This document shows positions 4,889-12,459 of a stretch of 12,459 bases of DNA, piece after piece (position 1 is the stretch's first letter; the number at the start of each line of letters is the position of its first letter). The stretch is from CAZRHH01 sp964599885 (GTDB lineage Bacteria; Chloroflexota; Dehalococcoidia; DSTF01; JACRBR01), in NCBI GenBank assembly GCA_964599885.1, contig CAZRHH010000086.1:1-12459 (forward strand), read 5' to 3'. The translations under genes were made by a program, and so were the position numbers. The notes under the pieces are model-generated. The model was not told the origin of the DNA. It did no database searches and saw only the letters and a program-made list of their open reading frames with translations.

Positions 4889-5686
4889 TCAGCTGAGAAG
4901 CGGGCGATTCTCTAGTTCGATCGCCCGGAGCGCCAACAGTGCTTGTTCGATCACATCTAGCGCTGCCTCTAGCGAATCTCTGCCCGCTGGCTGATACGTC
5001 GTGAGGGCGCGATAGAAGCCGCGCATTTCCTGCCCAACCAGAGTTTCGTCCGGAAGCGCATCTACCGCCGCGGGTTTCGACTGCGCCCATGCGGCGATCG
5101 GGTCGTCAAGGGCGAGTGCGAGTAAATGGAAGTAAGAACGCCAAACCTCGCCGCTAAGACGTCGCACCAACAAATTCAGGCGTCCGCCACCATGTTCGAG
5201 CAGACCGATCGCGACGTAACGCGGCTGCGCGTGGAGTGACGCCAGCGCTTGTCTTGCTTGCGCACGGAGATCGGCGCCGGTTGCCTCCGCCCGTGGTAGC
5301 GGGCCCGCGAGCAGCGCGTAGCCTCCGCGCACGAGCGGCGGCGCATCGCCTGGATCAGATGCGTGGACCGGCATGCACGAAATGAAATGGAACGGCCGCG
5401 GATCGATCGCGGCGAGGCCACGTTGGATCGAGAGCGCGAGCGGCATTCGAAGCGCTCCGCCCTCGAACGCGTCATCGTACAGATACAAGTGCAGGTCGAT
5501 GTCGCTCCATCCGGGGATGAAGCCGCCCTTCACCGCCGACCCTACGGCGACGATAGCGGCAACCCGGTCGCCGGCAAACTCCAAGCATGCAGTTGCCGCC
5601 TCGACGGCCGGTCGTTGCGCCTCGGGAATGAGTTGAGAACAATCGATGTTCACATCACCTCGTGAGGGGACGGCTGCCGTCGGCAT
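4889..5686 (-). CDS. Nucleotidyltransferase-fold protein (MNT/aminoglycoside-type)
   Basis: A 265-aa protein with the nucleotidyltransferase signature AIVAVGSAVKGGF, then WSDIDLHL: G49-S50 followed 12 residues later by D62-x-D64, the metal-binding carboxylates. The remaining ~190 residues are mostly helical with no motif I can name. Relatives transfer a nucleotidyl group to small molecules such as aminoglycosides or to proteins; the substrate here is unknown. ATG 5686 has no clear Shine-Dalgarno site. GTG 5653 (residue 12) follows GAGGTGAT and is a reasonable alternative start. It lies 41 bp after the kinase-like gene on the same strand, so it is probably cotranscribed, though its role there is unclear. 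Its bases look slightly less GC-rich than its neighbours. It could be a resistance-like gene in a loose operon rather than a signalling component. Confidence 0.8.
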   Translation of the reverse strand: MPTAAVPSRGDVNIDCSQLIPEAQRPAVEAATACLEFAGDRVAAIVAVGSAVKGGFIPGWSDIDLHLYLYDDAFEGGALRMPLALSIQRGLAAIDPRPFHFISCMPVHASDPGDAPPLVRGGYALLAGPLPRAEATGADLRAQARQALASLHAQPRYVAIGLLEHGGGRLNLLVRRLSGEVWRSYFHLLALALDDPIAAWAQSKPAAVDALPDETLVGQEMRGFYRALTTYQPAGRDSLEAALDVIEQALLALRAIELENRPLLS

Positions 5687-5727
5687 ATGCTACGCCCGTA
5701 TTGTCGCACATGCGCCTCGCGTTTGCC

Positions 5728-7542
5728 CTACGCCACGTCGTCGGCGATGAGTGGCGCGATGGAGTCCAGCCGCACGATCTTTGGGGCGTCGGGGTCTTGG
5801 AGTGGGACGCGAACGGTGATGGCGACGGCGCTGCCGACACGGCCGATCGAAAATTCGCCGCCGCGCTCTTCGGCGATGGCGAAGCTCGCGGCGATGTCTG
5901 AGCGATCGAACGCCGCGTCGCCGAGGTCGGCGGTCATGCCCAGGTGTACGTTGTTGCCGTTCCGCTGAAGCGAGACGTCGCATCGCGCCGCGCCGGCCTC
6001 GCCGAATGCGGCGGCTGCGGCCTCGACGCCGCGGAACAGCGCGCCGCGCAGCACCCCGTCCATCACCTGATCGCCGTCGGTGGTCATCGCGTCGACGGCC
6101 GGGTCAACCTGGAGGCGCATCGCGATACTCGCCGCCACGCGCGGTGCGAGCGCTCGGAGCGCGGCTCCAAGCGGATCGGGGATGGCGGGAATCACAGTGA
6201 CGCGCGGCGTGGGGGCTGGTTCGTCGTTTGGCTCGGTCGTGCCGGGCTCGATGGGCAACTCGGCGGAGACCGTAGTTGCGCTGGCGCAATGGCTGATGGA
6301 TACGGTGCCGCCGTGCGATTCGACGACGTTCCACGCGTCGCCTGGATGCTTCTCGTCGAACGCAGGATGCGCCGAGTCCGAGGTGATATCGACGGTCAGT
6401 CCGTTCTCGCTATGGCGGACGGAGACGGTGCAGCGGGCTGCGCCGGCGTCGACAAGATTGCGCGCGGCCTCGCTGATCAGCGCATGCAGATCGGCTTCGG
6501 CGTTTCCGCCGAGCCCCGCCTCTGCATCCGGCGCGATGTCGAGCGTGAGGTCGATATCGCCGGCGAGCGTGGCTCGGAGTTCGCCAAGCAGCGCGCCGAT
6601 CCGGCCCGGCGATCCGCTGGCGAGCGCGCCCAGTGCGGCTGCGCCGCCGGAGGCCGAGCCGCCACCAGACGCCCCGCCTGCAGGGCGTCTCTCGCCGGGT
6701 GTTTCGTCGTCGGCCGATCTGCCCGAGGACGATCCTGTGGCTGCGGGATCTTCTTGTGTGCCGCGGCGTTTGCGCGCCTTGCCCGCCGCGCTGGATTCGC
6801 TCTCGCCGATCTCTGATTCGCCAGCGAACTGGTTCGGCGTGAATGCGTTCGACTCGTCGCCCACCCGGGCACGTTCCTCGGGCGGCAGTGCTGCCGCGGG
6901 CAGCGAGCAGGCGATGTTCAGCGTGCCGCCCTCTGCCGTGGCAGCGAGCGTCGCGCCGTATGCTGCCAGGCTGAGCGCGCCCGCATCGAGCGCTGCGAGG
7001 TCGAACGGCGCATCGCTGTCCGGCAGATCGGCCAGCAAACCGAGCGAGATGCTCTCGTCGCCCCGCTGCAGCGAGATATGGCACGCGCCGCCTCCGGCCG
7101 CCGCCAGCGCGTCGATCGCGTCGCGAATGACGCGGTAGGCAACGAGACGCAGCGGCGTCGCCACCGTGAGGCTACCGTTGCCGCCCGATACGCGGTCCGC
7201 GCCCGGGCCGATGTCCAACGACACGTCGATGACGCCCTCCAACTCCTTCGCCAGAGCCCGTAGCGCATTCGGCAGGCCGAGACGCACGAGCCCCGGATGC
7301 AGTTCCTGTCCGACGGAACGCAGGTCGCGTTCACGGATCTGCTCGAGTTCGTCCATCGCGCGGGCGTGCAGCTTTGCGGCGGCATCGGGGTCGGTCTCGG
7401 CGAGGCGATAGGCCTGGTCTGCCTGCGTCGCGGCGACCATGAGCCGGGTAAGCACCGATTCGCGTAGCCGCTCGGAAAGCCGCGCGTTCCGGCGCTCGTA
7501 GGCGTCGATGAGCGACAGCGCGTTGACATCAGCCACGATCAT
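5728..7542 (-). CDS. Histidine-kinase-like protein with three degenerate ATPase-fold repeats
   Basis: A 604-aa protein. Residues 20-100 look like the helical dimerisation region of NarL-type kinases: RLRESVLTRLMVAA aligns with the usual ELHDSVLQRL box but has Arg where the phospho-His should be, and SVGQELHPGLVRLGL (76-90) matches the usual end of this region and contains the only nearby His (H82). Three similar blocks follow, at about 95-216, 313-433 and 456-583. Each has a D[VL][ST]LDI-like strand or its equivalent, a helix, an AGAARC-V-S[VL] strand, a later AFD segment (PFD in block 1) and a closing hydrophobic LP or VP strand. Block 2 keeps an N-box-like SEAARN, but no block has a DxGxG ATP-binding motif. 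An alanine/glycine/serine-rich linker (217-312) separates blocks 1 and 2. It looks like a triplicated pseudo-ATPase scaffold. ATG 7542 overlaps the sensor gene's stop (ATGA). Confidence 0.7.
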   Translation of the reverse strand: MIVADVNALSLIDAYERRNARLSERLRESVLTRLMVAATQADQAYRLAETDPDAAAKLHARAMDELEQIRERDLRSVGQELHPGLVRLGLPNALRALAKELEGVIDVSLDIGPGADRVSGGNGSLTVATPLRLVAYRVIRDAIDALAAAGGGACHISLQRGDESISLGLLADLPDSDAPFDLAALDAGALSLAAYGATLAATAEGGTLNIACSLPAAALPPEERARVGDESNAFTPNQFAGESEIGESESSAAGKARKRRGTQEDPAATGSSSGRSADDETPGERRPAGGASGGGSASGGAAALGALASGSPGRIGALLGELRATLAGDIDLTLDIAPDAEAGLGGNAEADLHALISEAARNLVDAGAARCTVSVRHSENGLTVDITSDSAHPAFDEKHPGDAWNVVESHGGTVSISHCASATTVSAELPIEPGTTEPNDEPAPTPRVTVIPAIPDPLGAALRALAPRVAASIAMRLQVDPAVDAMTTDGDQVMDGVLRGALFRGVEAAAAAFGEAGAARCDVSLQRNGNNVHLGMTADLGDAAFDRSDIAASFAIAEERGGEFSIGRVGSAVAITVRVPLQDPDAPKIVRLDSIAPLIADDVA

Positions 7543-8897
7543 CGGCGGGGGCGGTGGGGGGGGGCGGGCGCGACCGGCTCCGGCTCAGCGTCGAGCGCCA
7601 TATCGTCCGTGCGAGCGTCCCCCGCGCCCTTGCTCGCTATCACATCATCGACTGGTGCTGCGACGGCCTGGTCGTCCGCGATGACGACTGCCCGGAGTGC
7701 GGGCGGCGTCTGGGGCGCGGCGTCGGGCGCCGGATCGAGCGCTTCCGCGGCCGCCACCTGCGCCGCCGGTGCGCCGCCCGACGAGAATCGAATGACACTT
7801 CCGGCGAAGACGATTGCCAGCACGGCGCCCGCCAGCGTCACCAGCGCCTGCTTTCCCAGCGCCCGCGACGCCTCCGTTTGCATGAGCGATGCGGGGAGGC
7901 ACGACGCTACATTCCAGCCATGATCGATTTGCGTCTCGCGGCCGATCGGGCCGAGCCCGCAGATCGATTCGGTGCCGTCGATGGTCGCGCGGACGCTGCC
8001 ATTGTCGAGCGGCTCGCCGCTCCACGACGAACGCAGCAGCGCATCGGGCACGCCCGCCGAGAACTGCCCTGCGTTGTTGATGATCACGTTGCGGCTGCCG
8101 TCGACCGTGGCCTTGAGCGTTTCCGACCAGAGTTTCGCCGGGTCCGAGCGGCCGTAGAGGATCGCCCAGACTGTGCCGTCGGGGTCACGGAGCGGCGTCG
8201 TGAACTCGATGTACCCCGCCTTTCCGGCTTCCGGCAGGATGATGTCCGAGTTTGCCGGCCCCAGATTCGCGCGGGTCGTATTGAACGCTTCGCTGCCGCG
8301 AAGCTCCGCGAACGACGGATCCGTCGAAGCCAGCACAATCCCGGCCCGGTCGGCGACGGCCAGCGATTTGAGTTTGTTCGTATTCAGGAACAGCAGTTGC
8401 TGCATCGCGGACGTGCGGTCGGCGGGCGACGTCGCCTTCGCGCGCACAATCGGATCCTCGGCGTATTTGAGGATCTGCAGGTAGCCGTTGAAGGAATCGC
8501 CGGTCGCGAGGCGGGCGCTGTGCTGGGCAAGCGACGCCGCTTCGTCGGCGCCGCGGCGGTCGGCGGCACGGCTGGTGAATTCGCGCGCGCCGTAATAGGT
8601 GAGCGCGCCCAGAAACGCGACGGCCACGATGACCGCGGCGAACGCCGCGATCGACGGCTCCGGCCGGCCGATCGACAGGCGGCTAACCGTAGCCCGAACA
8701 CGGTCGAAGGGCGAGTTCGTAGCTTCCAAATTGGTCTGATCTGGTGCTATGGGCAGGCTCGGATCGGAATCGATGACGGCGGCCGAGGGTTCAGGCGCCG
8801 GAACAGCGGCGGCGTGGCCAAAACGAAGCCAGCCGAAGCGCAAGCGCGCTCCGTCATCGCCATCGGGCGGGCGGTTGCCGGTCGTCAGATCGTCCAT
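7539..8897 (-). CDS. Cache-type membrane sensor protein
   Basis: A 452-aa protein from ATG 8897. A cytoplasmic N-tail (1-80) is followed by membrane segment 1 (about 82-104), an extracytoplasmic double-Cache-like domain (about 105-345; QILKYAEDPIVRAK, then LAVADRAGIVLASTD and TTPLRDPDGTVWAILYGR) and membrane segment 2 (about 350-371). A ~80-residue alanine/proline-rich cytoplasmic tail has no HAMP or output domain. Cache domains bind small ligands outside the cell for chemoreceptors and kinases. The frame is open to an ATG at 9050, but the added 51 residues read from G-rich intergenic repeat and the mrfA promoter, so 8897 is preferred; neither start has a clear Shine-Dalgarno site. The end is odd: a run of nine C leads to PAPPHRPRR and stop. 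One more C would join this frame to the downstream kinase-like gene as a single protein of 1056 aa. Confidence 0.82.
   Translation of the reverse strand: MDDLTTGNRPPDGDDGARLRFGWLRFGHAAAVPAPEPSAAVIDSDPSLPIAPDQTNLEATNSPFDRVRATVSRLSIGRPEPSIAAFAAVIVAVAFLGALTYYGAREFTSRAADRRGADEAASLAQHSARLATGDSFNGYLQILKYAEDPIVRAKATSPADRTSAMQQLLFLNTNKLKSLAVADRAGIVLASTDPSFAELRGSEAFNTTRANLGPANSDIILPEAGKAGYIEFTTPLRDPDGTVWAILYGRSDPAKLWSETLKATVDGSRNVIINNAGQFSAGVPDALLRSSWSGEPLDNGSVRATIDGTESICGLGPIGRETQIDHGWNVASCLPASLMQTEASRALGKQALVTLAGAVLAIVFAGSVIRFSSGGAPAAQVAAAEALDPAPDAAPQTPPALRAVVIADDQAVAAPVDDVIASKGAGDARTDDMALDAEPEPVAPAPPHRPRR
7556..7564 (-). other. C9 homopolymer at the sensor/kinase-like gene junction
   Basis: Nine G on the plus strand (nine C in the coding sense), 15 nt before the ATGA overlap of the two genes. 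With nine C the sensor frame stops. With ten it reads proline codons straight into the ATG of the kinase-like gene. It may be a slippage site, a -1 ribosomal frameshift site or a sequencing error. Confidence 0.75.
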
Positions 8898-8915
8898 AAC
8901 GCCGAATCTATGGTC

Positions 8916-8928
8916 GGTGGTAGCACCC
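8916..8928 (-). promoter_or_regulatory. Single GGGTGC/CACC dyad upstream of the sensor gene
   Basis: On the minus strand GGGTGC, TAC, CACC, the same half-unit as in the archaellin leaders, 18 nt before ATG 8897. There is no second unit 24 bp further on. It may be a single operator or chance in GC-rich DNA. Confidence 0.35.
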
Positions 8929-8958
8929 AGCCGAGGCAGAGGCGAAACCCCTATGTTT

Positions 8959-9010
8959 GGGCGGTGGGAGATGGGATGTGGGAAGTGGGGAAGCGGGTTG
9001 GCGGGTGGGG
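8959..9010 (+). repeat. G-rich heptad tract with quadruplex potential
   Basis: Eight runs of three or four G. The first six starts are 7-8 bp apart (8959, 8966, 8973, 8980, 8987, 8995), with 4-nt loops. It lies between the divergent sensor and helicase promoters. Confidence 0.65.
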
Positions 9011-9049
9011 CGCTGACAACGACGCCGTTCGACCGCACGAGCGCGGGCA

Positions 9050-9078
9050 TTGACGAACCGGTGTTCTAGACGTATAGT
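9050..9078 (+). promoter_or_regulatory. Sigma70-type promoter for the helicase operon
   Basis: TTGACG (9050-9055) and TATAGT (9073-9078) are separated by exactly 17 bp, 39 bp before the helicase ATG. This is the best canonical promoter in the window. The Shine-Dalgarno site GAGGAGGG follows at 9105-9112, 5 nt before ATG 9118. Confidence 0.8.
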
Positions 9079-9117
9079 CGGTTTCCGAACAGGTGTGCGG
9101 GTACGAGGAGGGTAAGG

Positions 9118-11451
9118 ATGCCGCTCGATAACGTGCTGGACGCCCTCCGTACCGACCCTGAGCTTCGATCCGGCTTCGTCGAATGGCGCGAGTTGCCGGA
9201 GCGGGAGGCGCGCTACTCGCCGTTTCCGATGGGGACCGATGCGCGGCTCGTAGCGGCGCTCGCCAGCCGCGGGATTGAGCAACTGTACACGCATCAGGCT
9301 GAGGCGCTTGCCGCGGCGTCGCACAGGCAGAACATCGTCGTCGTGACGCCGACCGCTTCCGGCAAGACGCTCTGCTACAACCTGCCGGTGCTGCAGGCGA
9401 TGCTCGCCGATCCCGAAGCGCGGGCGCTCTACCTGTTTCCGACGAAAGCGCTGGCGCAGGACCAAATGCAGGAGCTGCACGGCCTGATCACGGCGCTCGG
9501 CGTTGCCATAAGGACGTTCACGTACGACGGCGACACGCCCGGCGACGCGCGGCGGAAGGTGCGCGAAGCGGGCAACGTCGTCGTCACGAACCCCGACATG
9601 CTGCACACGGGCATCCTGCCGCACCACACCAAGTGGGTGAAGCTGTTCGAGAATCTCCGCTTCGTCGTCATCGACGAGTTGCACCAGTACCGAGGCGTAT
9701 TCGGCAGCCATGTCGGCAACGTCATCCGGCGGCTGCGGCGCGTCTGCAAGTTCTACGGCTCCGACCCGATCTTCATCTGCTGTTCGGCGACGATCGCCAA
9801 CCCGCGCGAGCTGGCCGAGAACATCGTCCGCGCGCCCGTACTCCAGATCGACAACAACGGCGCACCCCGAGGCCGCAAGGTCGTCGCCATCTACAACCCG
9901 CCGATCGTCAATCGAGAACTCGGCATCCGCGCCGGTGCAGTCGATGCGGCGCGGGCGATCGCATCGCGGCTGCTGCAGGGCGGCGTGCAGACGATCGTCT
10001 TCGCGCCGTCGCGGGTGCGCGTCGAGCTGTTGCTGCGCTATCTGCGCGAATCGCTGAAGCCGCGCGTCGGCGACCCGCCGAAGGTCGAAGGCTATCGCAG
10101 CGGCTATCTCCCGAACGAGCGGCGCGCCGTCGAGCGTGGGCTGCGTGAGGGGCGCGTCCGCGGCGTTGTTGCCACGAACGCGCTCGAACTGGGCGTCGAT
10201 ATCGGCGGGCTCGATGCGGCTGTGCTGACCGGCTACCCGGGCACGCTCGCCAGCGCCTGGCAGCAAATGGGCCGCGCGGGCAGGCGAAACGGCCCCGCCT
10301 TCTCGGTGATCGTCGCATCGTCGTCGCCGCTGAACCAGTACGTCGCGGCGAATCCTGAGTATCTGTTCGACACGTCTCCGGAGGCGGGACTGATCGACAC
10401 GGAGAACCTGCTCGTGCGCATCAGCCACATGAAGTGCGCTGCGTTCGAGGTGCCGTTCGAGGACGGCGAAGAGTTCGGGCCGCAGTCGGCCGAGTTGTTC
10501 GAGATGCTGGCCGACGAAGGCGTGCTCGTCCGGGCCGGCGGCCGCTATCACTGGATGACGGAGGCGTTTCCGGCCGAAAGCGTCAGCCTGCGGTCGGCGG
10601 CGATCGACAATTTCGTCGTCATCGAACAGGGGCCAAAGCCGCGCGTCATCGGCGAAGTCGACCGCCCTGCGACGCCGCTGCTGATCCACGACGAAGCGAT
10701 CTACATGCACGGTGGCCAGCAGTACCACGTCGACAAGCTCGACTGGCACGAGAAGAAGGCCTACGTCCGCAAAGTCGACGTCGACTACTACACCGACGCG
10801 AACCTCGCTGTCGATCTTGAAGTGCTGGAATCGTTTGAGCGGGCGCCCGCGTCGGGCTGCGATGTCGACCACGGCGAGGTGGCGGTGCGCGAGGTAGCGA
10901 CGATCTTCAAGAAGATCAAGCTCGATACGAACGAGAACGTCGGCTGGGGCCGCATTAGCATCCCGGAGGAAAGCCGCCACACGACGGGCTACTGGCTGGC
11001 GCTTAACGAGGAGTGTGCGGCAGGTTTCTCACGCGGCGAGCTGCAGGACGGGCTCTGGGGCATGGCGCATCTGCTGCGGAACCTGGCGCCCATCTTCCTG
11101 ATGTGCGACCCGCGTGACCTCCAGGCCGTCGCCCAGATACGGTCGCCGTTCACCGAACGCCCGACGCTGTTCTTGTACGAGAACCAGCCCGGTGGCGTCG
11201 GCATGTCGCGCCGGCTGTTCGAGATCCATTCGCAGCTCATGCGCGCCGCGCTCGACGTCGTCCTTCACTGCGGCTGCCCGGCCGGCTGCCCCGGCTGCGT
11301 CGGCCCTTCGATCGGCGAGCACGGCACCAATAAGCGCGCGGCGATCACGCTGCTGCGGCGGCTGTGCGCCGACGGTGTGCGCGCCTCCGCGCCGAACGAA
11401 GCTGACGAGCGTACCGGCACCGTGGCGCACGCCGACGCGGTGGCCGGATGA
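9118..11451 (+). CDS. mrfA: MrfA/YprA-family DEAD/DEAH-box DNA helicase
   Basis: A 777-aa superfamily 2 helicase. Motif I is TPTASGKT (77-84), the Walker B motif is DELH (186-189, Leu in place of the usual Ala) followed by QYRG, motif III is SAT (223-225), motif V is ATNALELGVD (352-361) and motif VI is QQMGRAGRR (382-390). The C-terminal third carries the family's zinc-binding domain with C718, C720, C724 and C727 (CGCPAGCPGC), preceded by a LYENQPGGVG segment. In Bacillus subtilis, MrfA works with MrfB in a repair route for mitomycin C lesions that is independent of UvrABC. The same pairing is seen here, with a 4-bp ATGA overlap to the next gene, so coupled translation is likely. The promoter and Shine-Dalgarno site are strong. 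Length is close to the Bacillus protein (about 750 aa). No damage-box operator was recognised. Confidence 0.93.
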   Translation: MPLDNVLDALRTDPELRSGFVEWRELPEREARYSPFPMGTDARLVAALASRGIEQLYTHQAEALAAASHRQNIVVVTPTASGKTLCYNLPVLQAMLADPEARALYLFPTKALAQDQMQELHGLITALGVAIRTFTYDGDTPGDARRKVREAGNVVVTNPDMLHTGILPHHTKWVKLFENLRFVVIDELHQYRGVFGSHVGNVIRRLRRVCKFYGSDPIFICCSATIANPRELAENIVRAPVLQIDNNGAPRGRKVVAIYNPPIVNRELGIRAGAVDAARAIASRLLQGGVQTIVFAPSRVRVELLLRYLRESLKPRVGDPPKVEGYRSGYLPNERRAVERGLREGRVRGVVATNALELGVDIGGLDAAVLTGYPGTLASAWQQMGRAGRRNGPAFSVIVASSSPLNQYVAANPEYLFDTSPEAGLIDTENLLVRISHMKCAAFEVPFEDGEEFGPQSAELFEMLADEGVLVRAGGRYHWMTEAFPAESVSLRSAAIDNFVVIEQGPKPRVIGEVDRPATPLLIHDEAIYMHGGQQYHVDKLDWHEKKAYVRKVDVDYYTDANLAVDLEVLESFERAPASGCDVDHGEVAVREVATIFKKIKLDTNENVGWGRISIPEESRHTTGYWLALNEECAAGFSRGELQDGLWGMAHLLRNLAPIFLMCDPRDLQAVAQIRSPFTERPTLFLYENQPGGVGMSRRLFEIHSQLMRAALDVVLHCGCPAGCPGCVGPSIGEHGTNKRAAITLLRRLCADGVRASAPNEADERTGTVAHADAVAG

Positions 11452-12459
11452 CGGCGCCGGCCTCTCGAAATGTAGGCGTCGCGCCGCAGCGAAGCCTGCG
11501 CGACCGCATGCAGCACGCCGTCCGTCAGCACGCGGGCGTGTCGCCCCAACCGGCGGTCATTCCCGCTCGGTCGCGCGAGCAACTGCCGCCCATCGCGCAG
11601 ATCCTGCGCGGCGACTGGCACGACACGGAGCATGGCGCCGTCTTCGTGCGCGACGACTGGTATCCGATTGACCACCTGCACGGCGCCTTGCCGCTCTCCG
11701 CGCCGCTGGATGCCGACCGCAGAGGCCTCGCCCACCTCCTCGGAGCGACGAGCGCGCCCGAAGCATCGCGGCTCGCGTTCTTCGACATCGAGACCACGGG
11801 CCTATCGGGCGGTACCGGCACGTATATGGTGATCGCCGGCCTCGGCTCGTTCGACGACGGCGCCTTTCGCATGCGCCAGTACTTTCTGGCGGACATCGCC
11901 ACCGAGTACGCGATGCTGGCGATGCTCGGTGCGGATCTGGCGCGGTTCGAGGGCATCGTCACCTACAACGGACGCGCCTTCGACATGCCCTTCGTCGAGA
12001 CGCGCATGACCCTGTCCCGGCTGCCGTACCCGTGCCGCGAGATGGCTCACTTCGATCTGCTGCACGCGGTCCGCCGCCTCTACAAGCACCGCATGCCCGG
12101 CTGCCGCCTCGCCGAGGCCGAACGCAAACTCCTCCGCATCGAGCGTCCCGACGACGTGCCGGGCTGGCTGATCCCCCAGTTGTACTTCGACTATGTGCGG
12201 GCGGGGCGGGCGGCGCCGTTGCGCGGCGTCTTCCGCCACAACGCGGAGGATGTGCTGTCGCTGGCGGGTGTGCTGGCGACGTGCGCGCGGCTGCTTTCAG
12301 ACGTGGAACTCGATCCCGATGACGCGGCGGCGGTGGCCCGTTGGTGGGAAGCGGCGCGCGAGCCGCATCGGGCGTTGCCGCTGTACCGCTACGCCCTGCC
12401 GTGGCTCGAAGGCGGCGACGACTGGCACTGGGCAGCGAGCCGCCACGCCCGGCTGTGCA
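11448..12459 (+). CDS. mrfB: MrfB/YprB-family DEDD exonuclease (3' end missing)
   Basis: The frame begins at ATG 11448, inside the helicase stop (ATGA), and runs off the right edge after 337 codons. A ribonuclease H-like exonuclease domain spans about 108-280. The metal-binding set is visible: D113 and E115 in FFDIETTGL, D179 in TYNGRAFD, and H264 with D268 in FRHNAEDVLSL. The relatively long N-terminus (1-107) is usual for the family. The C-terminus begins a helical stretch (ALPLYRYALPWLEGG) consistent with the TPR-like tail of the Bacillus protein (about 413 aa in full), so perhaps 70-80 residues are missing. It is expected to be the nuclease partner of the MrfA helicase in DNA-lesion repair. 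It has no clear Shine-Dalgarno site and probably depends on translational coupling. Confidence 0.9.
   Translation, partial: MTAPASRNVGVAPQRSLRDRMQHAVRQHAGVSPQPAVIPARSREQLPPIAQILRGDWHDTEHGAVFVRDDWYPIDHLHGALPLSAPLDADRRGLAHLLGATSAPEASRLAFFDIETTGLSGGTGTYMVIAGLGSFDDGAFRMRQYFLADIATEYAMLAMLGADLARFEGIVTYNGRAFDMPFVETRMTLSRLPYPCREMAHFDLLHAVRRLYKHRMPGCRLAEAERKLLRIERPDDVPGWLIPQLYFDYVRAGRAAPLRGVFRHNAEDVLSLAGVLATCARLLSDVELDPDDAAAVARWWEAAREPHRALPLYRYALPWLEGGDDWHWAASRHARLC

Noticed and set aside
8898..9050. Upstream start of the sensor gene at 9050
   Set aside because: The extra 51 residues come from the G-rich heptad tract and the divergent promoter; no Shine-Dalgarno site supports it.
8908..10980. Long minus-strand open frame (690 codons) opposite the helicase
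   Set aside because: It is a shadow of the helicase gene, which has all SF2 motifs and its own promoter.

Overview
The window is GC-rich bacterial DNA, most likely from a member of the Chloroflexota. The main reason is a run of archaellin (archaeal-type flagellin) genes on the minus strand, a trait known in bacteria essentially from that phylum. A typical bacterial sigma70-type promoter, Shine-Dalgarno sites and an MrfA/MrfB-type repair pair fit a bacterium rather than an archaeon. Class-level placement (for example Dehalococcoidia-like) is a guess.

Layout. Positions 1-4055 hold an archaellum structural locus read right to left. Four tandem archaellin paralogs (3781-3203, 2918-2337, 2086-1502, 966-370) are followed by the start of a coiled-coil protein that resembles ArlC-type archaellum accessory proteins and runs off the left edge. 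Each archaellin gene has its own long leader, a strong Shine-Dalgarno site and a GC-rich hairpin after its stop. Each leader carries the same 40-bp element, made of two tandem GGGTGC/CACC dyads with fixed internal spacing. This repeated element is the most striking undescribed feature of the window. Three of the four leaders also hold hairpins with GGA in the loop, resembling CsrA sites.

Positions 4056-8897 hold signalling genes. A plus-strand NarL/LuxR-type regulator has a receiver that lacks the phosphorylation residues, and it is divergent from the archaellin run. Facing it on the minus strand are a Cache-domain membrane sensor, a histidine-kinase-like protein with three degenerate ATPase-fold repeats, and a small nucleotidyltransferase. 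The sensor and the kinase-like gene overlap by 4 bp. A run of nine C just before the overlap means that one extra C would fuse them into a single transmembrane kinase-like protein. A single GGGTGC/CACC dyad sits just upstream of the sensor gene, a tentative link to the archaellin genes.

Positions 9050-12459 hold a plus-strand DNA-repair operon: a strong promoter, then an MrfA (YprA) family helicase and, overlapping by 4 bp, an MrfB (YprB) family DEDD exonuclease cut by the right edge. Four intergenic gaps carry degenerate 7-bp-period repeats. I saw no tRNA, rRNA, insertion sequence or CRISPR array.
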